Positions 35,301-48,703 of a stretch of 64,000 nucleotides of DNA are shown here, piece after piece (the first letter of the stretch is position 1; each line of letters begins with the position of its first letter). A program made the translations under genes and the position numbers. This stretch comes from Diplosphaera chodatii (taxonomy: Eukaryota; Chlorophyta; Trebouxiophyceae; Prasiolales; Stichococcaceae): positions 2,108,001-2,172,000 of the forward strand of contig JAALGY010000015.1 in assembly GCA_032358165.1 (NCBI GenBank). The letters run 5' to 3'. A model generated the notes under the pieces. That model did not search any database, was not told where the DNA came from, and saw only the letters and a program-made list of their open reading frames with translations.

Positions 35301-38300
35301 TGCAAAACCCCAGTCGTCCACCAATGCCTGCAACGACAGGGAAGTGGCGCATGGGTGAACCGGACAGCCGGGCAAGACGCTTTGGCTGTTCAGCTTGCGT
35401 TCTGGCTCACGCTAGGATCCGCACAGTGCTCGACACTGAACGTCAGCAACGAACACCTGAAGGGCGTTGATGGCTGCCAGTTGCACCGCTGCGTCATCAC
35501 TGCCCAGCAGCTGCAGCAGCGCCGCATATGCCGGCGGCCTGTCTGCGTCGCCGGCGCGTGGCACCCAGTTGGACAGCACCAGCGCCGCCCGCCGCCGCAG
35601 CAGCGCTGCCTCTGGCGATGCATCTGCCATCTCCTGGTCGTCAGGAGCGTACCCAGGTCAGCCGGTGGCCACGCAATGGGCAGTGATGCAGATGATTGTG
35701 AGAGCATGAGGACAACAGATGCAGCTCCGGCACTTTGGCATCGAATGTCAGAAGGAGACACGGTGCTTCAGAACCCATGTGCACCGGGAGTAGTGTGCTC
35801 CTAAACCAGGAGGAGAACTCGATGAAGTCGTGCAGCTCGTATGCACCGACACCCACGGCGTCCAGCAACGCCTCCTTAGTCAGTGCCGCAGCCTGTGCAG
35901 CATTATGGATGTGAGGAGTCGTCATGGCCTTCAGACACCCTTATGACCGCTTGCCGCACACAGGATGCACCGTTACGCATGAGCGTCTGCCCTAGAGTCA
36001 ACTGAGGCAACACTGGCATGTGTACGCACAGGCACGCCGCCAATGCGCGGCCCCGGCAGGGAGGCAGTGCCGCCGGGGGGCGCAGCCTCGCATGCCCGCT
36101 GCAGCGCACCCAGCACCAGCGGCGCCACACGTTCTCTGTTTCTCTACAACAGCAGTGAAGCAGGCTTCGGGAGTGTGAGCCTTGTGCTATACGACTTGCA
36201 TGGATGCACCATGAGCCAGCTTGCAGTCCGCCAGATTGCACGCTGCTGAGTACCTCCAGAAGCGACAGGTACAACGTCTCAGCGCATGTGCGCAGATTCT
36301 CCTGAGAGCCGCCGACATCAGAAGCATGGTGGAATGCCTCTGCATCCAGCTTCCAATCGTGCAGGTCCTTCGCCTGCACACATGCAGGCAGTTCGGTCTT
36401 GAGGCGCAGCCGCGCTTGCATACATGCCTCATGTGTGGTCTCAGCTGACTGGGTGTGCCAGCAACCAGACACTGCAACTTAAGTCACCGTCAATGGGAAG
36501 TAGTGCTGAAGGAGTGCGCTGATGATGGCATTGAGGCGCGCTTCGTCCCAGAAGCGGGCCAGGCTGTTCTGTACCTCCTCCGCCATGTTCTTGGCAGTGG
36601 TGGCCTGCAACCCGGCGGCGTCAAGCGCAGTCTCAACTTGATGTGGTTCGTAACGAATTTGACACGATACTGTACCACACAGGACAATCGATGTGCGATG
36701 TTATATGGCAGTCACAATGCTTGTTAAACATTTCCTTGATGAGCACGATGCCCAAGGAGCATACACACCTGCTGCTGCGCCGCCTCACTTATTCGGAAGT
36801 GCACTGGCACAGTTCCACGGAAGGTGGTGCTGCGCAGCGTGGCATTTAGGAACAGCATGCCGCGCATCAGGAAGCGCTCAAATGGTGGATGAGCGGCCTG
36901 TGCCGCCGCCGCTGCTGCGTGCACCAGGTGCTGGCAGAAGAACTCCATCAGTGGCGTCAATGCTCCCGAGTTGAATGATGACCTGCGCCATATGCACATC
37001 CACTAGTCATGGGGCTGCCAGGGCAAAGCGGCTTTTGTTACAGCTCAGATTGCGCCATACTCACAGCTGCTTTAAGTTCTTCTACGTACAGGCACAGGTA
37101 CCCTGATGGGGTACATAGAGCATGTCATCCTCGCCATAGATAGACACCGCCACGACGCCTTGACGCAGGGCGCAGGCGCACCAGGGGTGGGTGTTCAGGA
37201 CGTCTGCCACCGTCTTGGCCAGCTTCAGTAGGCCGCGGTCCAGCATTGCATGCAGCTGGCTGGGCGGGCGCCCGACCGGCCGCCTGAGTGGCAGCAGCAC
37301 CTGCATGGCCTGCAAGATCGCCGGCAGCACCTGCACCCCACACGATGTATTGTACATGGTACCAAGTTGTCGAGTGGGCGTCTGCAGCAGCTCAGGCACA
37401 TTGCCAGGCGAGCCACCTGGTCGACGGCTGGGACATGGCGCAGGCTTTTGTAGTCGCCCTCAAATCCGAACACCACCATCCGGCGCAGAGCCTGCGCATG
37501 CCGACCATGCGTGCATGAGGAACATGACAGCACAGTGGTGAGGGCTCAAAAACACATCTGTGAATCGCATGCCACCCCCTTCACACCGACCACCGAGACA
37601 GTCCGCCACCACATCCCGTAGCACCACCTTCAGCAGGATGAGCCACCGCTCGAAGGTGAGCATGTCCTGCGCCTGCGCAGCGCCGCCGTCCAGCGATGCC
37701 GGCAGCCGCTCCACCAGCGTGCTGGTGTCCGCCACCCACTGCCGCCACACGCCCTCATACAGCTGGTGTGTGACCTGCGTGCGAGCTGACGGTGAGCACT
37801 CACCAGACCTAGTGCGTGCACGAGGTGTCAGTTTGAGAGGCTTATGTACAAGCCAACCAGCCAGTGCCACCATGATGATGCTCAAGCATGGAACAGCTGC
37901 ACGCGTGTCACGGGAAATAATGTGCCTGTGCGAAGTTGCGCTGATCAGCTGCTAGGCGCTTGGAGGCCAGCTCCTTCAGCACATGGTGCAACATGAGATA
38001 CACGCGGCGGGCTGCGACTGCGCCGTGGCCGTTCAGCCGCCCAAGCAGGTCACCTGACAAGCACATGAGGGCGACAATCAGCGTTCTGCCCACACCTCAC
38101 TCCACATCGTCTGCAGGATAATAGCAGACAATCGTATTTCCGCTTGCAACTGCTTCCTATGCAGCATGTTGGCCTTCGCTGCAACCACCCACCGAACAGC
38201 GATGGCCAGGCAGCAGGGTAGTCCAGCCGAGCAACCTTGGCAAATGTCAGTGCCACTTGCAGCGCGATCTGCTCGTGTGCGAGCAGCAGTGTGTCAACGA

Positions 38301-39072
38301 GCCAGTGGAGGACGGCAAAGCCACAGACTTGCATGCATGCCACTCCATGCTGCCGCACTGCATGCAACACGCAGCGTGATCAGAAGGTTGTATCCTACCT
38401 GACTATCCTCCTCAGCTATCAGGTCCAGCAGCTTGCGCCTCAAATGGTCCTTTTCCTCTGCTGGCATTGATCTACACACACCGCGTGCCGTGTGTAAGTG
38501 TGAACATGTAGACAGAAGGCATAGTGCGAAGAGTGGCACAACAACAAGTCACTGAGACCATGCAGCATGGCTTCTGCTTTGATTGCATGCAAACTTGCAG
38601 TCGAGGGCAAACGCAACATGCTTGAGCTTTGTGACCACAGGGAGCAATGACAGAGTCACTCACGTGGAGTTGAGGCGCGGGCGCCAGTACTTGGTGATGC
38701 TGTTCTTCAGCTGGACCGCAGCCAGCCAGCGGGCGCTGTGATCAGCCGCCTTGGTGCCGACTATCTCCTGCAGGCGCAGAACAAAACACATCAAGCGAGC
38801 TGCATATTCGCAAAACGCCGTTGCTGAGAGCATATCGGCAAGTGATGTTGTCGTTGACCCACAGTAGAACTGGTTGATTTGTTTACCGCAAGGCAGGAGC
38901 AGAAGCCTTTGCGAGACTCATGCTGCCGCAGTGCCGATTCTGCCGCCTTCTGCTTGCTGACGTCATTGCTGAGAGACTGCTGAAGGCATAGAAACAGGTC
39001 GTTGATGTCCTGCGGGCCCAGGGCCGGCAGTTCTGGCGCCTGCTGCGGGGGCGGCGGCGGAGGCATTGGCAT
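32331..39072 (-). CDS. IPO11: Importin-11 (karyopherin-beta family)
   Basis: HEAT-repeat nuclear import receptor; animal importin-11 carries ubiquitin-conjugating enzymes and other cargo. The ATG at 39072 opens a Pro-rich start, then the importin N-terminal domain (DVSKQKAAESALRQHESRKG, SARWLAAVQLKNSITKYWRP near 38.7 kb, ALTFAKVARLDYPAAWPSLF near 38.2 kb, ELASKRLAADQRNFAQ near 37.95 kb). Helical repeat exons continue leftward: TFERWLILLKVVLRDVV, LLKLAKTVADVLNTHPW, LMEFFCQHLVHAAAA, WKLDAEAFHHASD, AALLQLLGSDDAAVQLAAIN, LLQAFSLFSLVIDRLQEEVR, LNLLEDGLATWLTALR, AGTLAHSIDSVGEKGLL, LLLHNTAAFQQLFRTA and WLRLYDADPVNTLRLSDYF. The last exon ends HGPAFAAALQHLDPALQAQL at 32331, like the tail of the family. 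Roughly 1000 residues in over 15 exons; small boundaries are approximate, and the junction to the last exon (near 32.5 kb) is unresolved. Confidence 0.88.
33980..34007. repeat. Perfect inverted repeat in an importin-11 intron
   Basis: Ten-base arms CCTACATGCA and TGCATGTAGG flank an eight-base loop of TGCATGCG, itself GCATGC-like. The element lies just downstream (minus sense) of the exon that ends GEKGLLALLP, inside the intron. Confidence 0.8.
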
Positions 39073-39803
39073 GATGCCTGTACGGCGGAGCTCCCGGCGC
39101 TGCGATGCTGGCAAGATTGCACAGTTGTTAGCTGCAGCGTTTCATATCGCACGCAAGAGTATCCGAAACGTCGGTGGCACGTCGACAGTTTGCAGGGTGC
39201 AACCTGACGCAGCAGGATGCATGCAGAATGTTAGTTCGATAGCGATCTTCGAACCGTGAGCAGGAAGGCAAACTGATTTGGCTACCAAGTATGCTTCAAA
39301 GTCAACTTATGCTTTCTCCCGGCATTTGCTTCACTGTCGACAATCGTAGGTGTTGCTTGTTGCTGCCATCCAATGACTGTCAAATACAGTGCATGCTGCT
39401 CAACTTGCAAACCCACTAACTGCCTCCGCGCTACACAATCAGCATTGGCAGCGATGTATTCAGTGGCAAGCTTGGCAATGTTGCCAGTCCACGTGTGTAT
39501 GTCAGGGCCATGCACCGATGCTGGAAGCACACAGCAGGGTGTAGCACTTGACCATTTATGGCAGCGGCAGTGTAAGAATGTGTCAGACTGATGTAAAAGA
39601 TCCAACATCCACTGCAGCAAAGTTGATCAGCAGTCAACGTCGCAAGTGTTACAACTTTGCATCGTCAAAGATGCAGTATGGTGATGACAGAGGCAATGAC
39701 ACTGCAACCATCAACCAAAACCATTATTTTGTTGCAATTCCCTGAACAAATTGAATGTGCAGAGCACTTGATTCGGCGTCGTCCGGCACAACTCCAGCGA
39801 TGG
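39073..39803. other. Spacer between SMP-30-like gene A stop and importin-11 start
   Basis: 731 bases between two minus-strand genes, more AT-rich than the neighbouring exons. It should contain the importin-11 promoter and the 3' UTR of the SMP-30-like gene. No gene, RNA or repeat is recognised. Confidence 0.4.
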
Positions 39804-41261
39804 TCAGGCTTTGAAGGGATACGCAGCCGCCACGCCCCTGACGCCTGGGATGCGGATGCTGAACACGCCGCCGGCATGCTGTGACGCATTCTGGCCGCTC
39901 TCAACCCGTGTGGTGACAAACAATGTCCCGAGATCAGTGCCGCCAAATGTTAACGCTGTTGGCCTCTGCACTGGCAGCTTCACCACGTGCAGCAGCTCGC
40001 CGCTGCTGGGGCTGTAGCATGCAACGCTGCCAGTCTCCGCCAGTGCAACCCACACATTGCCATCATCTGAGATGGTGATGCCATCTGCGCCAAGTTGCAA
40101 TTGGGCAATGTCACGCTGGTGTAAATCACACGGTGCAGAACGATTGAAGGGAGTGTCGATCATGGTCTGTGTGCACAATGTACGGGAAAGGGGCTTCCAA
40201 CCCAGTACCTGGCGGATCGTCTGTCTTGAAGGCCGTTTGCCGCGGGCTGCCATCTGGCACGCCATCAGCATCAGTCGCGTAGCTGAACACCGCATTAGCA
40301 GCTGTGGTCGAGCACAGCCATCCTCGTCAAAGTGCCCTGAATCTTTGTAAAGCAGCTGCATGACCACACTTCACGCCCGCTTTGCGGCAGCTAGTGTGTT
40401 GACTGGTGCTCACCTGTGTCTGCAAAGTACATGACCCGCTTCTGTGTGTCCCAAGCCATGCCATTTGGCAAGCCAATCGTAGCGTCTTGCATGATCGGCT
40501 GCAGCTGCTCGCCGGGTGTCAGCCGGTACACACGCCCTGGTGTGCCGTCCCTCCATGCTTTGTGCATCCTGTGTAGCAGATGTTGCAGCTTGAGCCGAGC
40601 TGGTTCAGCACCACGTGGCCAAGATGCTGCTCTGCTGCTGCGCAGCAGGTTGCTGCGATGCTTGGGGCATAACAGTCGTCACCTGCCAGCGATGACGGTG
40701 CCGCCGGGCGCCACCTTTGCATCATTAAACCGCCACCCGTCGGCAGGTAGCCCGTCAGCCTCTGGCGTGGTGGCGATGACACTGATCTGCGGGCTGCTGG
40801 GGTCTGCATAGTCAATAAGCGCTAGGTCCCGCTCCAGGGCTGCGAGAACCACGTTGTGCTGCGTTGTGGGCATCACCTGGAAGGTGACACACGGTATCAG
40901 GTGACCTGCTGCATGGTGCAGTGAACGCCGTCAACGGCCGCAACACGATAAAATCGTGTCAAACTCACTGCGCCGATCATCTCCGGCAGCGAGATCGTCT
41001 CATGCTGCTGCGTGTCTGTATTCAGCACGAAGATGGTTTTGCTGTTGATGTCCACGCTGAGGAGCCTGGAGCTGTGGCCATCCCAGCTGGGCGATTCACC
41101 TGCGATCGCGATATCATTTGCAGATCTCTGATTGGATGTATGGATCAACCTATCGAAAGTCCTGCATCTTGTGGTGCATTTTGCTACGTGAGCTTACCCA
41201 GGTTTGCGCACACATCAAGCACAAGATGCACATCGTTCGCATCGTGGACCTGCGGTGCCAT
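39804..41261 (-). CDS. SMP-30/gluconolactonase-like protein A
   Basis: Six-bladed beta-propeller enzyme fold of the SMP-30/gluconolactonase/LRE family, usually a metal-dependent lactonase. The ATG at 41261 gives MAPQVHDANDVHLVLDVCAN (exon 41261-41198), joined in phase to GESPSWDGHSSRLLSVD, whose Glu is an expected metal ligand. Next come LERDLALIDYADPSSPQ, GWRFNDAKVAPGGTVIAG, then WRDGTPGRVYRLTPGEQLQP with GLPNGMAWDTQKRVMYFADT; the Asn of NGMAWD is a second ligand. The last exon has LGADGITISDDGNVWVALAE, where the Asp of GADGI is the third ligand expected, then GGTDLGTLFVTTRVE and the stop at 39804. The gene is head-to-head with a paralogue. The substrate cannot be predicted. Confidence 0.85.
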
Positions 41262-41606
41262 GGTGGTACAGCCACAACTGGATAGCTGCAATAGCTGCAA
41301 AGCCAAGAATGCGATAGCGTACTGCAAAGCTTCACTGTGCTGCCATGTGCGCATGTCGCTTCGCATCAGCGTCATCCTTGACTTCAACATTACTCACGTT
41401 CGTTCCGCACAGATGTCAAACCTCAGCGCTGCACTATGGACAGTGGACACTGTTCGACGACACACAGATAGACACATCAAGCACTGGTCGCTCTGCGGGC
41501 TGCTGCCTTGGATCTGTCAGTGGCAGGTGCAGTGGCATAGACAGCAGGTGCAGCTGTGCATCGGTGCGCATCAGGTGGCTTTTGAGCCCCTGGCGTGATT
41601 CGTTGA
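41262..41606. promoter_or_regulatory. Bidirectional spacer between the SMP-30 paralogues
   Basis: 345 bases between the two divergent starts, or 423 bases if gene B starts at the second ATG (41685). Both promoters must fit here. No shared inverted motif is obvious by eye. Confidence 0.55.
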
Positions 41607-43293
41607 ATGCTCAACAGGCCCAGTGTGAGCCACGCCGCTGGCAGGGCAAGCTGCAGTCCCATCAGCGCGGTCACAGGGGCTACTATGGCACCGCCAATGC
41701 AACAGCAGCAGATCCACACCAGCGCCCCGCGCCCTGTGTTTGACACAAGGTACAAGCTGGGAGAGTCGCCGGTCTGGGATGCAGACACCCAGCGCTTGCT
41801 GTGGGTTGATCAGGAAGGCATGCAGATCCACTGGTACTACCCGGCAGACGGCCGCCAGGGCTCCGTTCCAACAAAAGAGCTCACGCCCGCCATCATCTTG
41901 ACACAGCAGAGCCCCGACATCCTAGTGGTGCCTATGGAGCAGGTAAGCAGTGTCAATGGCAGTGCGTACAGTGGTATATGGTCGGTGGCCCACAACCTCA
42001 GCCAGATGTTGCATCCCAAAATTGCGTCAAGACCCGCAGCTGACGCCTGGGTACAGAATGTGTACGCCATCGACCTAAGCAAGGACGGCGAGGTGCGCAG
42101 CGTGCTGGCAACTGTGCCAGAGGAGCACGGCTCCCAGGACCCGCAGCGTGGCCTGTGGAGGTTCAATGACAGCCGCGCTGCACCAGGAGGCCAAATCATT
42201 GCCGGAAGGTAGTGTCCAGTCGGTAGCTGTAGTCCACCGCGACAGATGCATGCATGCACTGTTACCACAGAGCACTCGTTTCCGTGCAATCTGGCCCTGT
42301 ACGTCCCTGAGGTCAGCACATCCCTGCTGTACCTTGGCAGGATGTCGGAGAAAGGCTGGCAGGACGGTATTGCAGGCTGGGTGTACAAGCTGCAGCAGGC
42401 AGAGGGAGCAGCAGAGGCAGAGCTTTCGGTCCTGTTCGAACAGGGCAGGCTGGGGCTGCCGAATGGGATGTGCTGGAACATGGTGCGCAACATGTGTGAC
42501 AAACATGCTGAGCTATCAGACGATAACTTGCAGGTGCCGTCAGGTGTGTTCAGACCAATCCACAGTATCGACGTATGTTCTGGCGTATCTGCAGGAGAAG
42601 CAGGAGATGTACTATAACGATACATATGCTGGCAAAGTGTATGCAATACCTTGCGACGCTGACGGCACGCCCGACACCTCGGCGCAATGGCGCACCATCG
42701 TGACCCTGGATGCCGACACACAGGGAGCCCCCGATGGCATGGCCATCGACACGGACCACCGCCTGTGGGTCGCACACGAGTCTGGCGGTCAGGTGATGGC
42801 AGTCAATTGATTGTGTCTGGTGGAGACCCCACATGGTCGATAGCAGCAGATAGTGAGGCGTAGTGGTCCTGCAGACAGTCAGATCGATGCCTGTACTACA
42901 GACACCCGCTGAGTTTACCCTGCGCTTTTGCACCAAGCAGGTGGGCTGCTATGATGCGACTTCTGGCGAGTTGCTGCACAAGATCGAGCTGCCGGTGCAG
43001 CGGCCGAGCGCCGTGGCTTTTGGCGGCAGTGACCTCAGGTTGGTGCCACTGTACTGGCACATATTACATCACGTGCAGATGTGTGGACTGACGGGGTCTG
43101 AAAGCCAGTGGCCTTGCCCTCTTTGCATGTAAGCCTGACAACGTTCCTGCTGCCTGATTTCAGACAGCTTTACATCACGACTATATCGGAGGAGGGAGAC
43201 GATGCATCGCCAGACTCCGGAAAGTTGTTCGTTGTAGATGTGGAAGGCGCACAGGGCGCCAGTGGCGCCCACAAGTATAGCGGCCCTGTTTGA
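41607..43293 (+). CDS. SMP-30/gluconolactonase-like protein B
   Basis: Paralogue of the divergent neighbour. Exons: 41607-41942, 42057-42208, 42341-42482, 42595-42792, 42941-43038, 43164-43293. Landmarks are YKLGESPVWDADTQRLLWVD, GLWRFNDSRAAPGGQIIAG, GWQDGIAGWVYKLQQ with GLPNGMCWN, then EKQEMYYNDTYAGKVYAIP, QGAPDGMAIDTDHRLWVAHE, GCYDATSGELLHKIELPVQ and GGSDLRQLYITTISEEG. The Glu, Asn and Asp metal ligands of the family are kept. Two ATGs are possible: 41607 adds 26 residues; 41685 gives MAPPMQQQ, which lines up with MAPQV of gene A. Gene B keeps exons in the same order as gene A, and splits such as RFND-IAG and SGG-Q occur at like places, which supports duplication. Confidence 0.87.
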
Positions 43294-43834
43294 GTTGACA
43301 TCCAAATGCCTTTGTCCCAAGCAAGAATCAGCCAAGATCAGCAGAACTGCCACCTCAGAGCAGTATCCATTCAGCAGGCGTGAGGTATTGAGCTGCTGCT
43401 GAGGGTTTCCCCAGCAACTGTAGGAGTCCGTCATTGAACCATGGTGGTCGGTCAAGCTTTGAGGCTGCCGATCAACATTTTCGGTCAGCAGTTCATGTAT
43501 GCAGTACGTACGTTTGAGCAACTGAGCAGGGGATCCTAGGATGTGACAGGTTACTGATGGGTTGCTATAGATAGATGGATTCAGTGCTGCATGTTGGGGC
43601 TTGCTTCCTTGATAGCTGCAGTTCGATAATACCCACCGCCGCCTTGGGATTAGCAGATGTGCTGGATCATTACACATTGCATCAGCATGGTGAAGTCAAG
43701 TGAGCGTTAGAGACGCATCATTGTGAAGTTCCCTGGCAAGAAGAAGGACTCTATGCTGTCTACAGGACACATTGTACTGCAGCGCATTTGCAGTGGCACG
43801 CATCAGCCGCGCGTCACATCTGCACCCTCCTGTT
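43294..43834. other. Convergent spacer (SMP-30 B / METTL1)
   Basis: 541 bases between facing stops. A frame of about 200 codons crosses it on the minus strand but has no motif and runs into the SMP-30 exon, so it is treated as chance. Confidence 0.45.
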
Positions 43835-45601
<1,767 letters not shown>

Positions 45602-46129
45602 GCTGCAGGCTTTGCTGTCACCAGAAATTGATGCAGCCGCTGAAGGCCCCTTAGGATGTGCGGCGTGCTAGAAGCAGACTAACTGGGATCGAGCAGTATG
45701 CAGCAAAAAGCTGCGCTCTGAAGTCACGAGCTGCAGTTCACCACTTGCAAGACATAAGGTGGTGGACCAGCGGTTGGTTTGCTTATCGCCATTTGCATGT
45801 CAGCGTTTCCAATTGCGGCACGTGCTCGCTGCATGCCCTGTTGATCATGACTAATTGCGGTGCCGCTTCCCAGTCCGTTGTAGCTGTATCTTTGGCTGCT
45901 GCACCAGCACAAGGCTGCACCTCGTAAGCAGGCATTCTTCCCTTCTCACCCAGCTGCAACGCTCGTCGATCTGTTTGGGGCAGCAATCAATTACCTACAT
46001 GCATGCGGCTCAGTGACCTAGCACCACCATGATTGTGCTTTCGACATGACACAGCTTACCACTTCAGATACAGCAGTGCTGTGTAGCTGCAGGTTGTGAT
46101 GATGTGAATGAGGAGTTGTGCTGCCCGCA
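45602..46129. promoter_or_regulatory. Divergent spacer (METTL1 / transporter)
   Basis: 528 bases between two start codons on opposite strands. No coding sign. It should contain both promoters. Confidence 0.5.
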
Positions 46130-48313
46130 ATGGGCAGCATCGGCGGCGTCGCATCGCATGCCCGTCCGGGCAATGTGGCGCGGCCGTCGGATGCCGACAT
46201 AGAGCTGGCACCTCTTACAGACACCAGCGGAGAAGTCCAGATACTGTCTGCTGAGTATGAGAAGAAAGCTGTTGCTGATGCCGGAGAGGCAGCCCACCCA
46301 ATGCCGTGGTTTGTCATCCCAGTCCTCGTTTTGGCGGTGAGTCTGAGCATGCACACTGAGTCGTGGAGGAATGCACAAGAGTTGTACGTTGATTACCTTG
46401 ACACATCAATCATACTGTCTGGTCTGCAGGTGTTTTCCGTCAGTTCAGCAGGCGTCACCTTTGCGATGGTTGCAGATGTGCCGGCTCTGCGGCTGGGTGC
46501 CTGGAGGCTGCAGATCACCACAGCGCTGTGCTCGCCTGTGTGCGCATGGCAATTCCTGCGGCTGCAACCAGGCAAGCAGCAACTCAGCTGATCTATGTCG
46601 TACAGTGCCGCCAAAGAACCTGCAGGATAGTTACACGTGGACGAACAATGCTCACATGAGGTGGCCTGGCATGGTCTGCAGACCTAAAGCGGAGGACGCT
46701 CCAGAGCTGTGGCAGGCTGGCATTCTCAGGCATCTGCCTTGCTATCCATTTCAGTTGCTGGGTCTGGGGCATCAAGGTGTGAGGCCATTAGTGGTAGACC
46801 ATAAGTTGCTACTGGCTTGCTGCTTGGCCTTATGTGTCACATGTGGTGATGATTGCACTGTTTCTCAAAGAAGGCCTGCCCCTATGCACCTGCAGCACAC
46901 GAGCCTGGTCCACGCGTACCTTTTCGTCTCTGTTACACCGCTGGCAATCGCTGTGGGCAGCCTGCTTCTACGCAAGCCGATCTCTAGCGGTGAGGTGGTC
47001 GGCACCCTTTTAGGCGTTGCCGGCGCGGCCGTCCTAACCCTGGGTCCCAAATCCGGCCATCGTGAGGTGTGGCACTGCTCCCACGGTAGATTCATCAATG
47101 CTATGCATGACACTTTGGGGCTGCTGTGTATGTACAGCCTAATACCACAATGGGTGAATGAGGTTGTCTGTCTCTGGACCACCACATGTACATATGTTTG
47201 CCTCAGTGTGCTGCACAGTCGCCTGAAGCTGCGGCCTGAGAAATGCTGCGAAATTCATGCTGTTGCTGCACTCTACAGGCGACTCTGATTGGTGACATGG
47301 TAACCCTGATTGGCGCCGTCAGCATCATCGGCTACCTGGAGGTCGGCCAGAACCTTCGCAGCTTCATGCCGCTGATGGTCTATGCTGTTCCCGTGACTGG
47401 TGAGACAGGCGTAACATGTTGAGCAAAAATCAGTCTGTGAGAAGGATGCAGACAGTGGGGTATCGTATGTAAGGTGGATATGTCTGAGCGCATTAGCTAC
47501 TTACTTAGCTTGTCACTACCTGCAGGCGTTGCAGCATTGGCAATGATGTTGGGAAGCTTGGCACTGGAGCAGTCGCACTTTGCGCCGCTGGGCACGCAGT
47601 CTGTGGTGGGGTACCTCAGCGGCGCGCACATCCTGCCGGTGCTGTGGCTGGCAGTTGTGCCAGGCATCCTGGGACACCAGGTGTGAGTGCTTTCTTGCAA
47701 TCTGGACATAGACCGTGCAAAGATGTGTCTGTGTGGGACTGGTGCCCCTGGGATGGATGCCACTGCAAGGTGTTCAGCCTGGCCCACTGCAGGGTCTCAA
47801 CTTGAGCCTCAAGTACATCTCGCCGCTGGCGCTGACGCTGTCCACTGGCTCAGAGCCCATCATTGGGAGTGTGCTAGGTACGGCCTGTAACTGCATCCAC
47901 CCACAGGTCAATGCATATCTGCAGCAATGATGGCAGACACCTGAGGCCTGGTTCGGAGCTGCGCAGGGTATTTCCTGGGGCTGACAGCTGCTCCCAGGTG
48001 CGGTTTTGCTTTGTGTGTTGTGTACCGTTGCACGCTCCAAAAACATGGCAACAAGCGGGAGCGTGGCTTTGCGCTCAACTGCTGCATCTGCCCGTGCAGT
48101 GTGTGGATGTACATTGGGGGCGCAATGATCGTCTCGGCAACCGTGGTGGTGACGGTGGCATCACACCGGCGCAAAACCAACAGTCTCAGTTCCGTCAAGC
48201 GCCGGCTGTCGTTCAGCAGCCTGCCAACCACGGATCAGGACGAAGATGTCAGCGCCAATGGCGCCCCAGCTTTGACACACGAGCGCTCTCATGCGCCACA
48301 TACTGATGTGTAG
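46130..48313 (+). CDS. EamA-type (drug/metabolite transporter superfamily) membrane protein
   Basis: Predicted ten-helix transporter of unknown substrate. Exons: 46130-46336, 46430-46571, 46682-46776, 46896-47066, 47279-47399, 47526-47680, 47793-47877, 47967-47997, 48100-48313. The soluble N-terminus is acidic (DADIELAPLTD). Helices follow: PWFVIPVLVLAVFSVSSAGV, LAFSGICLAIHFSCWVWGIK, TSLVHAYLFVSVTPLAIAVG, VVGTLLGVAGAAVLTLG, GDMVTLIGAVSIIGYLEVGQ, VAALAMMLGSLALEQ, SGAHILPVLWLAVVPGILGH, SPLALTLSTGSEPIIGSVLG and MYIGGAMIVSATVVVTVASH, then a basic/acidic tail. The intron after 46571 has a GC donor that is needed for phase, and the 31-base exon 8 (YFLGLTAAPS) is also required for phase. Position of HTSLVHAYLF and the TLLGVAG repeat point to EamA. 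Confidence 0.8.
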
Positions 48314-48703
48314 CTCCGGCAACCTCGAGGAAAGCATGTTTTGTGCTTTCTGCAAGGAGATCCGCATGACCCAGTGCAAGTCGTGTGGCCTTCCTGGTCG
48401 TTTCTTTGTTGACACTTGTACCATTGAGTGCTTGTGCTCAAGACGAGCATTCTGATTGCTTGCTCCTCAAATGTAGCTAGTAGACATTCGTGTACATGGG
48501 AGGCCGACACGCATTTGATTTGTCAGACCAGCAATCTTAAGGTAACAAGCCAGCACTCTGAAAATTCTCTCATACTGCAGGACGAAGCTGCACAGCAGCA
48601 GGCAGCCAGACACCACCATGACAATATAGAACACACTGTCGACTGTCCTCGCATGCGGACGGAGGGCCTGCAGGCTGCCGCAAGATGATGTTGCAAACAG
48701 CCG
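48314..48703. other. Convergent spacer (transporter / HBS1)
   Basis: 390 bases between facing stops. It must hold both 3' UTRs. No gene is recognised. Confidence 0.45.

Noticed and set aside
41837..42775. 312-codon frame on the minus strand
   Set aside because: Antisense to SMP-30 gene B exons, with no motif.
43069..43677. 202-codon minus-strand frame in the SMP-30 B / METTL1 spacer
   Set aside because: It overlaps the last SMP-30 exons, lacks any motif and has no GC bias like that of real exons.
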